NCBI GenBank assembly: GCA_028279995.1
Contig: JANQMQ010000143.1
Location: forward strand, 1 to 5,401
Source: Candidatus Phaeomarinibacter sp.
Lineage (GTDB): Bacteria > Pseudomonadota > Alphaproteobacteria > CGMCC-115125
Length of the DNA: 5,401 nucleotides
Direction: 5' to 3'
The notes under the pieces are model-generated. The model made no database searches and was not told the origin of the DNA. It saw only the letters and a list, made by a program, of their open reading frames with translations. Of this stretch, positions 1-5,401 are shown piece after piece; the stretch's first letter is position 1; each line of letters begins with the position of its first letter. The translations under genes and the position numbers were made by a program.

Positions 1-647
1 CAGTGGTTACCGACATGCCCACGCCGACACCTGAAGAGCCTGGTCATGCCATCGAACTCGCCCAGGATGTGTCGCTTGCCCTCATGTCGGTTCTCGAAAC
101 CCTCAAGCCGGAAGAACGCGCGGCGTTTCTCCTGCGGGAAGCCTTTGAGATGGACTATGCCGACCTCGCAGCCACGCTCGGCAAGTCTGAAGACGCATGC
201 CGCCAGATGGTATCCCGCGCCAAAGGCCGCCTGAGAGAAAACCGCCCCCGCTTCGAAGCGTCGGACGAAGAGCACGAAGAGCTGCTGACAGCGTTTGCCG
301 CGGCCGCCCAGGCTGGAGATGTATCTGCCCTGACGCGGCTCCTCACTCCCAATGCCAGCCTCATTTCCGATGGCGGCGGCAAGGCGTCCGCAGCACTACG
401 CGTGGTGACGGGCGCGGAGGAAGTCGCCAAGCTAACCGCCCATGTCGCAACCAATGCAAACGCCATGGAAGGCGACATCGAGGCGCTGCGGATCAACAAC
501 CGCCCCGGCTTCTACATTCTCCTGGATGACAGGATAGAAGTCAGTTACTCGATCGACGTTGAGGGCGGCCGCATCGCCACGCTCTACATCATGCGCAATC
601 CGGACAAGCTGCAGCGTCTGCTCGACCCACCACTCGGCAGTGCCTGA
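1..647 (+). CDS. ECF41-type RNA polymerase sigma factor, 3' part (5'-truncated by window)
   Basis: An extracytoplasmic-function sigma factor that would direct core RNA polymerase to a small promoter set; the N-terminal sigma-2 domain lies outside the window. Numbering residues from the GTG at position 3, about 24-81 are region sigma-4, with the helix-turn-helix near 51-77 (DYADLAATLGKSEDACRQ, then the recognition helix QMVSRAKGRL). About 86-214 form a SnoaL/NTF2-like extension containing DGGGK (123-127) and NPDKL (199-203), the two hallmark C-terminal motifs of family ECF41. In that family the extension, not a classical anti-sigma factor, modulates activity. Bases 1-2 plus the next codons fit the tail of the family's linker motif WLPEP followed by VVTD, so the GTG at 3 is very likely an internal valine codon and not the start. 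ECF41 genes usually neighbour a carboxymuconolactone decarboxylase, oxidoreductase or epimerase; none lies on the visible side. SigJ-like is an alternative label for the same architecture. Confidence 0.9.
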   Translation, partial: VVTDMPTPTPEEPGHAIELAQDVSLALMSVLETLKPEERAAFLLREAFEMDYADLAATLGKSEDACRQMVSRAKGRLRENRPRFEASDEEHEELLTAFAAAAQAGDVSALTRLLTPNASLISDGGGKASAALRVVTGAEEVAKLTAHVATNANAMEGDIEALRINNRPGFYILLDDRIEVSYSIDVEGGRIATLYIMRNPDKLQRLLDPPLGSA

Positions 648-665
648 AGCCTTCTAGGCTTTTTT
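646..665 (+). terminator. Candidate intrinsic terminator after the sigma factor gene
   Basis: The stop codon of the sigma factor runs into a perfect 5-bp stem, AAGCC (647-651) and GGCTT (657-661), with a 5-nt loop TTCTA and a T-run through 665. A G-U pair at 646/662 could add one step. It fits a short Rho-independent terminator for the rightward gene. The stem is short, and it overlaps the last codons of the convergent lyase gene, so strength is uncertain. On the minus strand a second stem (AGGCT/AGCCT, 656-670, loop AAAAA) is possible but has no following U-tract. Confidence 0.5.
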
Positions 666-1649
666 AGCCTTCTCCCGGCGGGCAATCTCGCGGGCCTTGT
701 CCACAATGACGTTGGCCTGCTTGATGGAAGCCGCATCAATGAGCTTGCCATCGAGTGACACAGCCCCCGCCCCGGCTTTCTGACTGGCTTTCATTTCCTT
801 CAGAATGCGCTTGGCCTGCTTCACACCATCCGCAGGCGGTGTGTAGAGCTCGTTGCCCAAAGCGACCTGACTTGGATGAATGGCCCACTTGCCTTCGCAG
901 CCAAGAATGGCCGAGCGCCGCGCCTGGGCGCGATACCCTTCAGGGTCAGAATAGTCCCCAAAGGGACCATCGACCGGGCGCAAACCATTGGCCCGTGCAG
1001 CAGCAATCATCTGTACCATCGGCGTGTGCCACAGATCCTGCCAGTGGAAGTCGCGATCACCATTTTCGTCCGGGTCCAGAAGAATGCCGTAGTCGGGGTT
1101 TGGCCCGCCGATATTGGTGGTCCGCATGCCCATGGAGGCGGCAAAATCGGCAGCGCCGAAATGCAGCGCTTCAAGACGCGGGCTGGCTGCCGCAATCTCA
1201 TTGACATTCGCCAGCCCCATGGCGCTTTCAATGATGACCTCCAGACCCAACTTCTTCTTGCGCCCGGTTGCGGTTTCGATCTGTGTCACCAGCATGTCGA
1301 TGGCATATATGTCAGCCGCCGTACCAACCTTGGGAATCATGATCAGGTCCAGCCGCTCGCCGCCCAGCTCCATGATGTCCACCACGTCGCGGTAGCAGTA
1401 GTGCGTGTCCAGCCCGTTGATGCGCAGCGACAATGTCTTGTCACCGAAGTCTTCCTCATTGAGCGCCTTCACGGCTTTCGCACGCGCATCCACCTTGTCG
1501 TCCGGCGCGACAGCATCTTCCAAATCAAGCGAGATGACATCCGCCGGCCCCTGCGCGGCCTTGGCAAAGAAATGCGGGCTGGAGCACGGCACGAACAACT
1601 GTGACCGATTAAGGCGGGAAGGCGCGGCGCGGACAGGCGTGAAGCTCAT
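654..1649 (-). CDS. mcl1: L-malyl-CoA/beta-methylmalyl-CoA lyase (HpcH/HpaI aldolase, CitE-like)
   Basis: A cytoplasmic Mg2+-dependent lyase of 331 residues. The family reversibly cleaves L-malyl-CoA to acetyl-CoA plus glyoxylate and beta-methylmalyl-CoA to propionyl-CoA plus glyoxylate, in the ethylmalonyl-CoA pathway, serine cycle or 3-hydroxypropionate bicycle. Nearly the whole length matches remembered Rhodobacter Mcl1: LDLEDAVAPDDK (41-52), LRINGLDT with Arg76 (75-82), MIPKVG (104-109), EVIIESA with Glu141, GAADFAASMGM with Asp168, VDGPFGDYSD (226-235), QARRSAILG (242-250) and GKWAIHPSQVAL (253-264). Arg76, Glu141 and Asp168 fall at the Rhodobacter catalytic and metal-ligand positions. 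A C-terminal segment (about 296-331, with LDGKLIDAASIKQA) corresponds to the lid that closes on the partner subunit. It is about a dozen residues longer than Rhodobacter Mcl1, mainly near 183-205. Start: ATG at 1649, preceded by CGGAG 9 nt upstream. No pathway partner genes are visible. Citrate lyase beta or Mcl2 thioesterase fit less well. Confidence 0.92.
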   Translation of the reverse strand: MSFTPVRAAPSRLNRSQLFVPCSSPHFFAKAAQGPADVISLDLEDAVAPDDKVDARAKAVKALNEEDFGDKTLSLRINGLDTHYCYRDVVDIMELGGERLDLIMIPKVGTAADIYAIDMLVTQIETATGRKKKLGLEVIIESAMGLANVNEIAAASPRLEALHFGAADFAASMGMRTTNIGGPNPDYGILLDPDENGDRDFHWQDLWHTPMVQMIAAARANGLRPVDGPFGDYSDPEGYRAQARRSAILGCEGKWAIHPSQVALGNELYTPPADGVKQAKRILKEMKASQKAGAGAVSLDGKLIDAASIKQANVIVDKAREIARREKAKKA

Positions 1650-1658
1650 GGGGTTAGG

Positions 1659-1663
1659 CTCCG
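1659..1663 (-). promoter_or_regulatory. Ribosome binding site of the malyl-CoA lyase gene
   Basis: Read on the minus strand, CGGAG lies 9 nt before the ATG at 1649. This is a reasonable Shine-Dalgarno core and supports that start over internal ones. Confidence 0.55.
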
Positions 1664-1703
1664 GTCAGACGGGGGTTACAAATGGTGATGCAATTGGAAA
1701 GGA

Positions 1704-1732
1704 GTCATGCGGCACACGCCGAGGACCGTCAA
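1704..1732 (-). promoter_or_regulatory. mcl1: Candidate promoter for the malyl-CoA lyase gene
   Basis: In the 115-bp gap between xerD and the lyase gene, the minus strand has TTGACG (1732-1727), a 17-bp spacer, then CATGAC (1709-1704). The first box matches the alphaproteobacterial housekeeping -35 (TTGACG) perfectly; the -10 box is weak, matching the TATAAT pattern at three of six positions. The predicted transcript would start near 1697 with a leader of roughly 50 nt. This would give the lyase transcription independent of the xerD cluster. The assignment rests on pattern matching only. Confidence 0.4.
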
Positions 1733-1764
1733 CCATTGCCATGGGAGGCTTGAGTGCCGCTACG

Positions 1765-2739
1765 TCACCTGCGCTTGCGCGCAGCCAGCGGGTGATGGTC
1801 CTGCACAAGTGCCGCCATACGCGCATCAAGCACATGGGTATAAATCTGCGTTGTTGAGATGTCCGAGTGACCCAGCATCTGCTGGACCGAGCGCAAATCC
1901 GCCCCGTTGGCCAGCAGATGGGTCGCAAAGGCATGACGCAACGCATGCGGCTTTACAGAGGTGACATCCACCCCCGCGTCGACCGCAAGCTGCTTCAACA
2001 ATTGCCCCAGACGTTGCCGGGTCATGTGCAGATCCGGATCAGTTCCGGGAAACAGCCACCGGCTTTCCTGCTTGCGGGCAGACAGGGCAAGGTCGCGCGC
2101 GGGCAACCAGTCCTGAATGGCCGTGAACGCCGCGGGCGTCAGCGGAACGAGGCGTTCCTTGCCGCCCTTGCCGCGAATGAGGAGCACCCGATCGCCGCCA
2201 CGCGCGGCGGCAAGCGGCAGGCTCACAAGCTCGCTGACACGCATGCCCGAGGCATAGAGAATTTCCACAAGCGCCAGCAGCCGCAAGGCCTTGCCCCGTC
2301 CAACGCCTTCGCTTGCAAAGACAGCGTCACGGGCAGTTGCCAGCAGCCGTGTCACATCCTCTTCACTCAGTGTTCCTGGCAATGGGCGTCCCAGCCGCGG
2401 TGCATCAACCGCGCTGGTCGGGTCATCACTACGGTGACCTTCCCCCAGAAGGAACCTGTGAAACTGCTTGAGGACGGAAAGACGCCGCGCCTGTGTGCGA
2501 ACGGACAGCCCACGCTCGGCAAGTGAAGCAAGGTAAGCACGCACCTGCGCGTTGTTTGCGTCCCCAAGACCGACCGGTGCTATGAAGGCCGCAAACTCTT
2601 CAAGATCATGGGCATATGCCGTCAGGGTATTAACGGCGGCACCTCGCTCGGCCACCAGCATCTCAAGAAAAGCCCCAGCCAGATGACCACCGGGCCCCTG
2701 CAGCCGATGTGTCTTGCCTTTTCCCTTAGCCTTCGCCAT
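1765..2739 (-). CDS. xerD: Site-specific tyrosine recombinase XerD
   Basis: A cytoplasmic tyrosine recombinase of 324 residues that acts with XerC at dif, under FtsK control, to resolve chromosome dimers before division. The N-terminal SAM-like core-binding domain spans about 18-110 (FLEMLVAERGAAVNTLTAYAHDL region) and the catalytic domain about 122-320. The full catalytic set is visible: Arg167 (ASGMRVSEL), Lys191 (GKGGKERLVPL), His265 and Arg268 (HALRHAFATHL), His291 (LGHSDISTTQIYTH) and nucleophile Tyr300. Spacing between these residues is identical to E. coli XerD (148, 172, 244, 247, 270, 279), shifted uniformly by about 20. The C-terminal DHHPLA resembles the XerD tail HHPRA and, with the divergent aroK, favours XerD over XerC. 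A basic N-terminal extension (MAKAKGKGKTHR) makes it about 25 residues longer than the E. coli protein. Its ATG overlaps the end of the upstream gene by 14 nt and has only a weak GCGGG upstream, so translational coupling is likely. Confidence 0.95.
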   Translation of the reverse strand: MAKAKGKGKTHRLQGPGGHLAGAFLEMLVAERGAAVNTLTAYAHDLEEFAAFIAPVGLGDANNAQVRAYLASLAERGLSVRTQARRLSVLKQFHRFLLGEGHRSDDPTSAVDAPRLGRPLPGTLSEEDVTRLLATARDAVFASEGVGRGKALRLLALVEILYASGMRVSELVSLPLAAARGGDRVLLIRGKGGKERLVPLTPAAFTAIQDWLPARDLALSARKQESRWLFPGTDPDLHMTRQRLGQLLKQLAVDAGVDVTSVKPHALRHAFATHLLANGADLRSVQQMLGHSDISTTQIYTHVLDARMAALVQDHHPLAARKRR

Positions 2740-4741
2740 GCGCCCGCACGATCAGGGCCTCGACGGCAATACGGCGCGCATCTTCTTCAAGCCCGGACCG
2801 GGCCAGCGCCGTGATGATGGCCGCCAGCGAGCCGGGCGTCAGATCCCAGGGGCCCAGTTGTGACAGGGCCCCGTCACTTTCAAGTGATGACAGGGACGTA
2901 AGGGTTGCAAGTGCCGCTTCGCCCGCCCGACGTTCCTGAGCCGCCACGCGCAAGGCACGCAGGCTCGGTTCATCAAGCCGCACACCGGGCAGGTCTTCAT
3001 CATCGAACTGCGCCCAGACAATCTGAGGGACGGGAACACCCAGTGACGCAAGAGCCTGCAACTCGAAGGCAGTCAGCCATTCAGCTTCAAGATCTTCCGC
3101 CTCAAGCCGCACTTCCATCGACCGAAGCGCCACATCCGGGTTCCATGGCAGCACAAAGGACGACTGCGCTGGTGTCGCAATACGCACCAGGGCCTCAAGC
3201 CGGGCAATCTCGTTGGGCGCCGAGGTTGCAACGATACCAATCCAGCCGTCGGCCCGTGCAGCGTCTCCCAGCAACGCCAGGGCCTCCGTCATGAATACCG
3301 CATGATCCGCCTGCGCCATGCTGGGCGCTATGGCCCGCAGCGATCCAGCAAAAGCCGGAAGCGTTGCCGGCCACGCAGCGACCGGTGTTTCTGCGAACGC
3401 GGATGCGATGGCGGCAAGCCGTGTGACCTGGTCCGGGGCGTCCAGCGAAACCGCAAAGGCACTTGCGCGCGGATTGGCATCACTGGCACCAGCCACACTT
3501 GCCTGCCGGTAAATCTCACCCAGATCGCGCGGCGCAAACAGGCCCCGTGCCGCCGCGCCTTCCGCCGCCGCTAACCGAGCCGTCCATGGCAGGCCGCGGT
3601 CATTGGCAAGGGTAACCAGAAGTGCGGGTTCCGCCCGTTCGACAATGTCGTCGGCAAGCGGGACACCTGCCTCACGGGCAAGCGCCAGATGCAGGCTGGT
3701 GAAGATTTCGTCATTCGGCACATCAAGCGAAGGCCCGCCGGCAGCGCGGGTCGCAAGTGCAACAAATGCGTTGTCGCCGACCCCATACTCACGCACCAGA
3801 TCGACAGAGAGAAGGGCTGCAACTTCAAGGCCCGCGCGCGACTGGCACAGGGCACTGAGTTCCAGCGCAAACCGCGCATACGGATCATCCGCCCCGCCTT
3901 CGGTCGGCAGGCGGGTGAGATAGCTGCATGCCTTGTCAGGCATCTCGAGAGACAGGGCAGCCCGCGCCGCGGGCGCCGCACTCTGCGCGGCAAGGTCGCC
4001 TGCCGGGACCAGGCTCACCAGCTGATCCACATCCAGGCCAAACCCCGCCGCATACAGGGCAGCAAGCCGCAGCCCCAGGATCGACCGGCCGCCACTCGCA
4101 CCTTGCGGAAGGTCGCCACGGGAGACCAGCAGACGCCGGAACAGGGAATTGACGGCAGCGGAAGGTGGCGGAGGCGTCAGTGCCGCGAGACCATCCTCAA
4201 TGGTCAACCGGCGGCTGCCGGCCCACAACATGGGTGAGAGACCTCCGTCCAGCGGGCCGATGAGACCAATCCCCTCATCCGCTACGCTGGAGAGCCGGGC
4301 CACCTCAATGCCGGTCCCCTCTTCACCGGGCCTGTCTGCCAGCGATCTTGATTCTTTCACGGGCGGCACGACCACGCGTTCACCGGATGGAAAAAAAACG
4401 TCCGGGGTACTGTCGAAACCATCAGGGGGCGTCAGCTCAGGTGCCAGCGATCCGTCAGGTAGCGCAGCCGGCGTATTGGCCGGAGGCGGAAGAAGAGACC
4501 GTGGTCCCTGTGACCGCAAAAGCGGTGTCTGATCGGGATCAAGAATCTGCTCTGTAAGGCTTGGCTCACCACCCGGCGGCGGCGGGGAGGCTTCAAGCGG
4601 TATCACCTGAGCAAACACAGCACCCGTTTGCAACAGGCAAAGGCCTGCCGCAACAACCAGACCCCGGCGGGCATCTGTAGCAAAGGCGCATACAGACCCT
4701 GCGAATGCGAGCCGGCTGACGCTATTCCGCAAAGCTGTCAT
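2726..4741 (-). CDS. Exported alanine-rich helical protein of unknown function
   Basis: A 671-residue protein that I do not recognise as a characterised family; related alphaproteobacterial genes next to xerD are, from memory, left hypothetical or loosely called antifreeze-type proteins. The N-terminus looks like a Sec signal peptide with a long n-region: RR at 25-26, hydrophobic stretch 27-44 ending AVFA before Gln45, the likely cleavage point, implying a periplasmic or envelope location. Residues 50-130 are proline-rich and probably a disordered linker. From about 158 a short block (GLIGPLDGGLSPMLWAGS, 158-175) precedes a long alanine- and leucine-rich region (about 195-665) resembling helical hairpin repeats, ending LGPWDLTPGSL and ALARSGLEEDARRIAVEALI. 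There are no catalytic motifs that I can name. Start: an in-frame TGA at 4753-4751 leaves ATG 4741 as the first start. It overlaps the preceding small gene by 20 nt and xerD by 14 nt. A run of eight T residues (4398-4391) lies in its linker. Confidence 0.85.
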   Translation of the reverse strand: MTALRNSVSRLAFAGSVCAFATDARRGLVVAAGLCLLQTGAVFAQVIPLEASPPPPGGEPSLTEQILDPDQTPLLRSQGPRSLLPPPANTPAALPDGSLAPELTPPDGFDSTPDVFFPSGERVVVPPVKESRSLADRPGEEGTGIEVARLSSVADEGIGLIGPLDGGLSPMLWAGSRRLTIEDGLAALTPPPPSAAVNSLFRRLLVSRGDLPQGASGGRSILGLRLAALYAAGFGLDVDQLVSLVPAGDLAAQSAAPAARAALSLEMPDKACSYLTRLPTEGGADDPYARFALELSALCQSRAGLEVAALLSVDLVREYGVGDNAFVALATRAAGGPSLDVPNDEIFTSLHLALAREAGVPLADDIVERAEPALLVTLANDRGLPWTARLAAAEGAAARGLFAPRDLGEIYRQASVAGASDANPRASAFAVSLDAPDQVTRLAAIASAFAETPVAAWPATLPAFAGSLRAIAPSMAQADHAVFMTEALALLGDAARADGWIGIVATSAPNEIARLEALVRIATPAQSSFVLPWNPDVALRSMEVRLEAEDLEAEWLTAFELQALASLGVPVPQIVWAQFDDEDLPGVRLDEPSLRALRVAAQERRAGEAALATLTSLSSLESDGALSQLGPWDLTPGSLAAIITALARSGLEEDARRIAVEALIVRAHGEG

Positions 4742-4862
4742 CGGGCAGTGTCACTTCCACCGTCGCTGTCTGTGGCTCAAGGCTTGAGCCCATGACGACC
4801 AGTGCCGCAAACCCCGCCGCAAGCAGGACGAGGACAACAAGAAGAATGCGCAGCGCGGTCAT
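4722..4862 (-). CDS. Small single-pass membrane protein (46 aa), first gene of the xerD cluster
   Basis: A short reading frame: ATG at 4862, TAG at 4724-4722. The product begins MTALRILLVVLVLLAAGF, has one strongly hydrophobic helix (about residues 4-25, ending ALVVMG), then a short polar tail (SSLEPQTATVEVTLPDDSFA). It would be an inner-membrane-anchored peptide with about 20 residues on the far side; with Arg5 on the cytoplasmic side the tail should face the periplasm. Support for coding: a plausible Shine-Dalgarno GAGAGG at about 4879-4874, 11 nt before the ATG; a typical membrane-protein composition; and an overlap of 20 nt with the downstream exported protein, in the same direction. Function is unknown. 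An uncleaved signal anchor fits better than a signal peptide, because no clear AXA site follows the helix. It could instead be a leader peptide needed for coupled translation of the next gene. Confidence 0.75.
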   Translation of the reverse strand: MTALRILLVVLVLLAAGFAALVVMGSSLEPQTATVEVTLPDDSFAE

Positions 4863-4873
4863 GAATTTCGGGG

Positions 4874-4879
4874 CCTCTC
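4874..4879 (-). promoter_or_regulatory. Ribosome binding site of the 46-aa membrane protein gene
   Basis: Read on the minus strand, GAGAGG lies 11 nt before the ATG at 4862. The spacing is slightly long but the core is good, and it is the best Shine-Dalgarno of the three-gene cluster. This agrees with ribosomes loading at the small gene and passing to the overlapping downstream genes. Confidence 0.5.
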
Positions 4880-5022
4880 AAATCCGGCAGGTGAACCAGC
4901 AGGTAAAAAAGCCACCAACGCGGCCATTTTCGAATGCGGGACCATATCACGCAGTGCCCCACCATCCACACTCAACAACACGCCTAGCGCCGCGATTTGG
5001 CCGAAATACGGCATATCTGGCG

Positions 5023-5047
5023 TTGACACCCCGTCTCGGCATAGATT
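5023..5047 (+). promoter_or_regulatory. Candidate housekeeping promoter for aroK
   Basis: TTGACA at 5023-5028 is a perfect -35 box. TAGATT at 5042-5047, preceded by GCA, resembles the -10 of the Caulobacter housekeeping consensus (TTGACGS, 10-14 nt, GCTANAWC) better than that of E. coli. The 13-bp gap between the two six-base boxes is short for E. coli but within or just at the lower limit of the Caulobacter pattern. Transcription would start near 5054, giving a leader of about 40 nt before the aroK ATG. Confidence 0.45.
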
Positions 5048-5092
5048 GCGGGGCCTAACCAAATCACAAACAAACCATCCGGCCCTGACTGA

Positions 5093-5401
5093 ATGCCCTC
5101 TGACACCACACACGCCCCGGCCAAAGATGCCTCTTCTGCGGATGCGTCAGCGCAACCCTTTGGTGGCAAAGCGATTGTACTGGTTGGTCTCATGGGGGCT
5201 GGCAAAACCACTGTGGGCCGCCGGCTGGCCAATCGCCTCGGCCTGCCCTTCGTGGATGCGGACGCCGAAGTGGAAGCGGCTGCCGGACTGACCATCCCGG
5301 AAATCTTCGAGACTCATGGCGAGCCGGCCTTCCGGGACGGGGAACGCAAGGTCATTGCGCGGCTTCTTTCAAACGGTCCGCAGGTACTGGCCACAGGTGG
5401 C
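5093..5401 (+). CDS. aroK: Shikimate kinase, N-terminal 103 codons (3'-truncated by window)
   Basis: Phosphorylates shikimate at the 3-hydroxyl with ATP, the fifth step of the chorismate pathway, in the cytoplasm. Visible motifs: Walker A GLMGAGKT (32-39) after the strand AIVLV; the DADAE motif (55-59), whose Asp57 corresponds to the shikimate-binding aspartate; the E-I-F segment (70-72); FRDGER (80-85), whose Arg81 is the shikimate-binding arginine; and ATGG at 100-103, the start of the family's glycine-rich shikimate-binding loop, cut by the window end. Start: ATG 5093 is immediately preceded by an in-frame TGA (5090-5092), and no other start codon lies between it and the P-loop. This leaves a 25-residue Ala/Ser/Asp-rich extension before the first strand. 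No Shine-Dalgarno is evident upstream. aroB commonly follows aroK in alphaproteobacteria but is outside the window. Gluconate kinase shares the fold, but the DADAE and FRDGER motifs favour AroK. Confidence 0.95.
   Translation, partial: MPSDTTHAPAKDASSADASAQPFGGKAIVLVGLMGAGKTTVGRRLANRLGLPFVDADAEVEAAAGLTIPEIFETHGEPAFRDGERKVIARLLSNGPQVLATGG

Larger units (their letters stand above)
4863..5092. other. Divergent intergenic region between the xerD cluster and aroK
   Basis: These 230 bp must hold promoters for both directions. For the rightward aroK there is a reasonable candidate at 5023-5047. For the leftward cluster no convincing box pair was found: TTGAGT (4975-4970) and TGATAT (4949-4944) on the minus strand are separated by 20 bp, which is too long. 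An imperfect inverted repeat lies at 4995-5007. Short open frames here lack ribosome sites and recognisable products, so I call no gene. Confidence 0.7.

Noticed and set aside
3..5. GTG at position 3 as the start of the sigma factor
   Set aside because: The upstream bases fit the conserved ECF41 linker (WLPEP then VVTD), and an ECF sigma lacking region 2 would not function; the window simply cuts the gene.
876..1604. Long open frame (242 codons) on the plus strand opposite the malyl-CoA lyase gene
   Set aside because: The minus-strand protein has full family motifs and catalytic residues. The opposite frame has no recognisable domain and is expected from GC-biased codon use.
1867..2526. 219-codon plus-strand frame opposite xerD
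   Set aside because: Composition rich in Arg/Gln/Pro with no domain; the complementary XerD frame is unambiguous.
1765..2739. XerD-like recombinase as an integrase of a mobile element
   Set aside because: Catalytic spacing matches E. coli XerD exactly, the tail is XerD-like, and the neighbours are housekeeping genes with no attachment repeats or tRNA gene nearby.
3571..4237. Several overlapping frames of 100-180 codons on both strands within the 671-aa gene
   Set aside because: These are shadows of the longer frame. The 2726-4741 frame has a signal peptide, coherent composition and operon overlaps; the others do not.
4739..4862. The 46-aa and 671-aa proteins both begin MTALR, suggesting a duplicated start
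   Set aside because: Codons 2 to 5 all differ and similarity stops after five residues, so chance is the simplest explanation.
4944..4975. Leftward promoter TTGAGT/TGATAT for the xerD cluster
   Set aside because: The spacer is 20 bp and both boxes are imperfect; not enough to call.
4792..5295. Short frames on both strands across the divergent region, some running into aroK
   Set aside because: No ribosome sites or recognisable products, and they conflict with the clear aroK and small membrane-protein frames.

Overview
The window is a GC-rich, tightly packed stretch of bacterial chromosome. The gene set points to an alphaproteobacterium: a malyl-CoA lyase of the Mcl1 type, a divergent xerD/aroK pair of the kind common in Rhizobiales and Rhodospirillales relatives, and promoter-like boxes that resemble the Caulobacter housekeeping pattern better than the E. 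coli one. The exact genus cannot be read from the sequence. There are no RNA genes, insertion sequences, CRISPR arrays or signs of recent transfer.

Layout, left to right. (1) 1-647 (+): the 3' two thirds of an ECF sigma factor of the ECF41 type, with the sigma-4 helix-turn-helix and the SnoaL-like C-terminal extension carrying DGGGK and NPDKL. It ends at a small hairpin plus T-run. (2) 654-1649 (-): a complete L-malyl-CoA/beta-methylmalyl-CoA lyase, convergent with the sigma gene and only 6 bp from it, with a possible promoter of its own at 1704-1732. (3) 1765-4862 (-): a compact three-gene cluster transcribed leftward. It runs from a 46-residue single-pass membrane protein, through a 671-residue exported alanine-rich helical protein of unknown function, to the tyrosine recombinase XerD. 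Successive genes overlap by 20 and 14 nt. (4) 4863-5092: a 230-bp divergent intergenic region with a possible promoter for aroK. (5) 5093-5401 (+): the first 103 codons of shikimate kinase, cut by the window edge.

The genes do not form one pathway. The sigma factor is regulatory, the lyase belongs to C2/C4 central carbon metabolism (ethylmalonyl-CoA pathway or serine cycle), XerD resolves chromosome dimers, and AroK makes shikimate 3-phosphate for aromatic amino acids. The least understood part is the pair of envelope-directed genes translationally linked to xerD. These are the best candidates for undescribed biology here, but nothing in the window shows a defence island, toxin-antitoxin pair or other mobile system.
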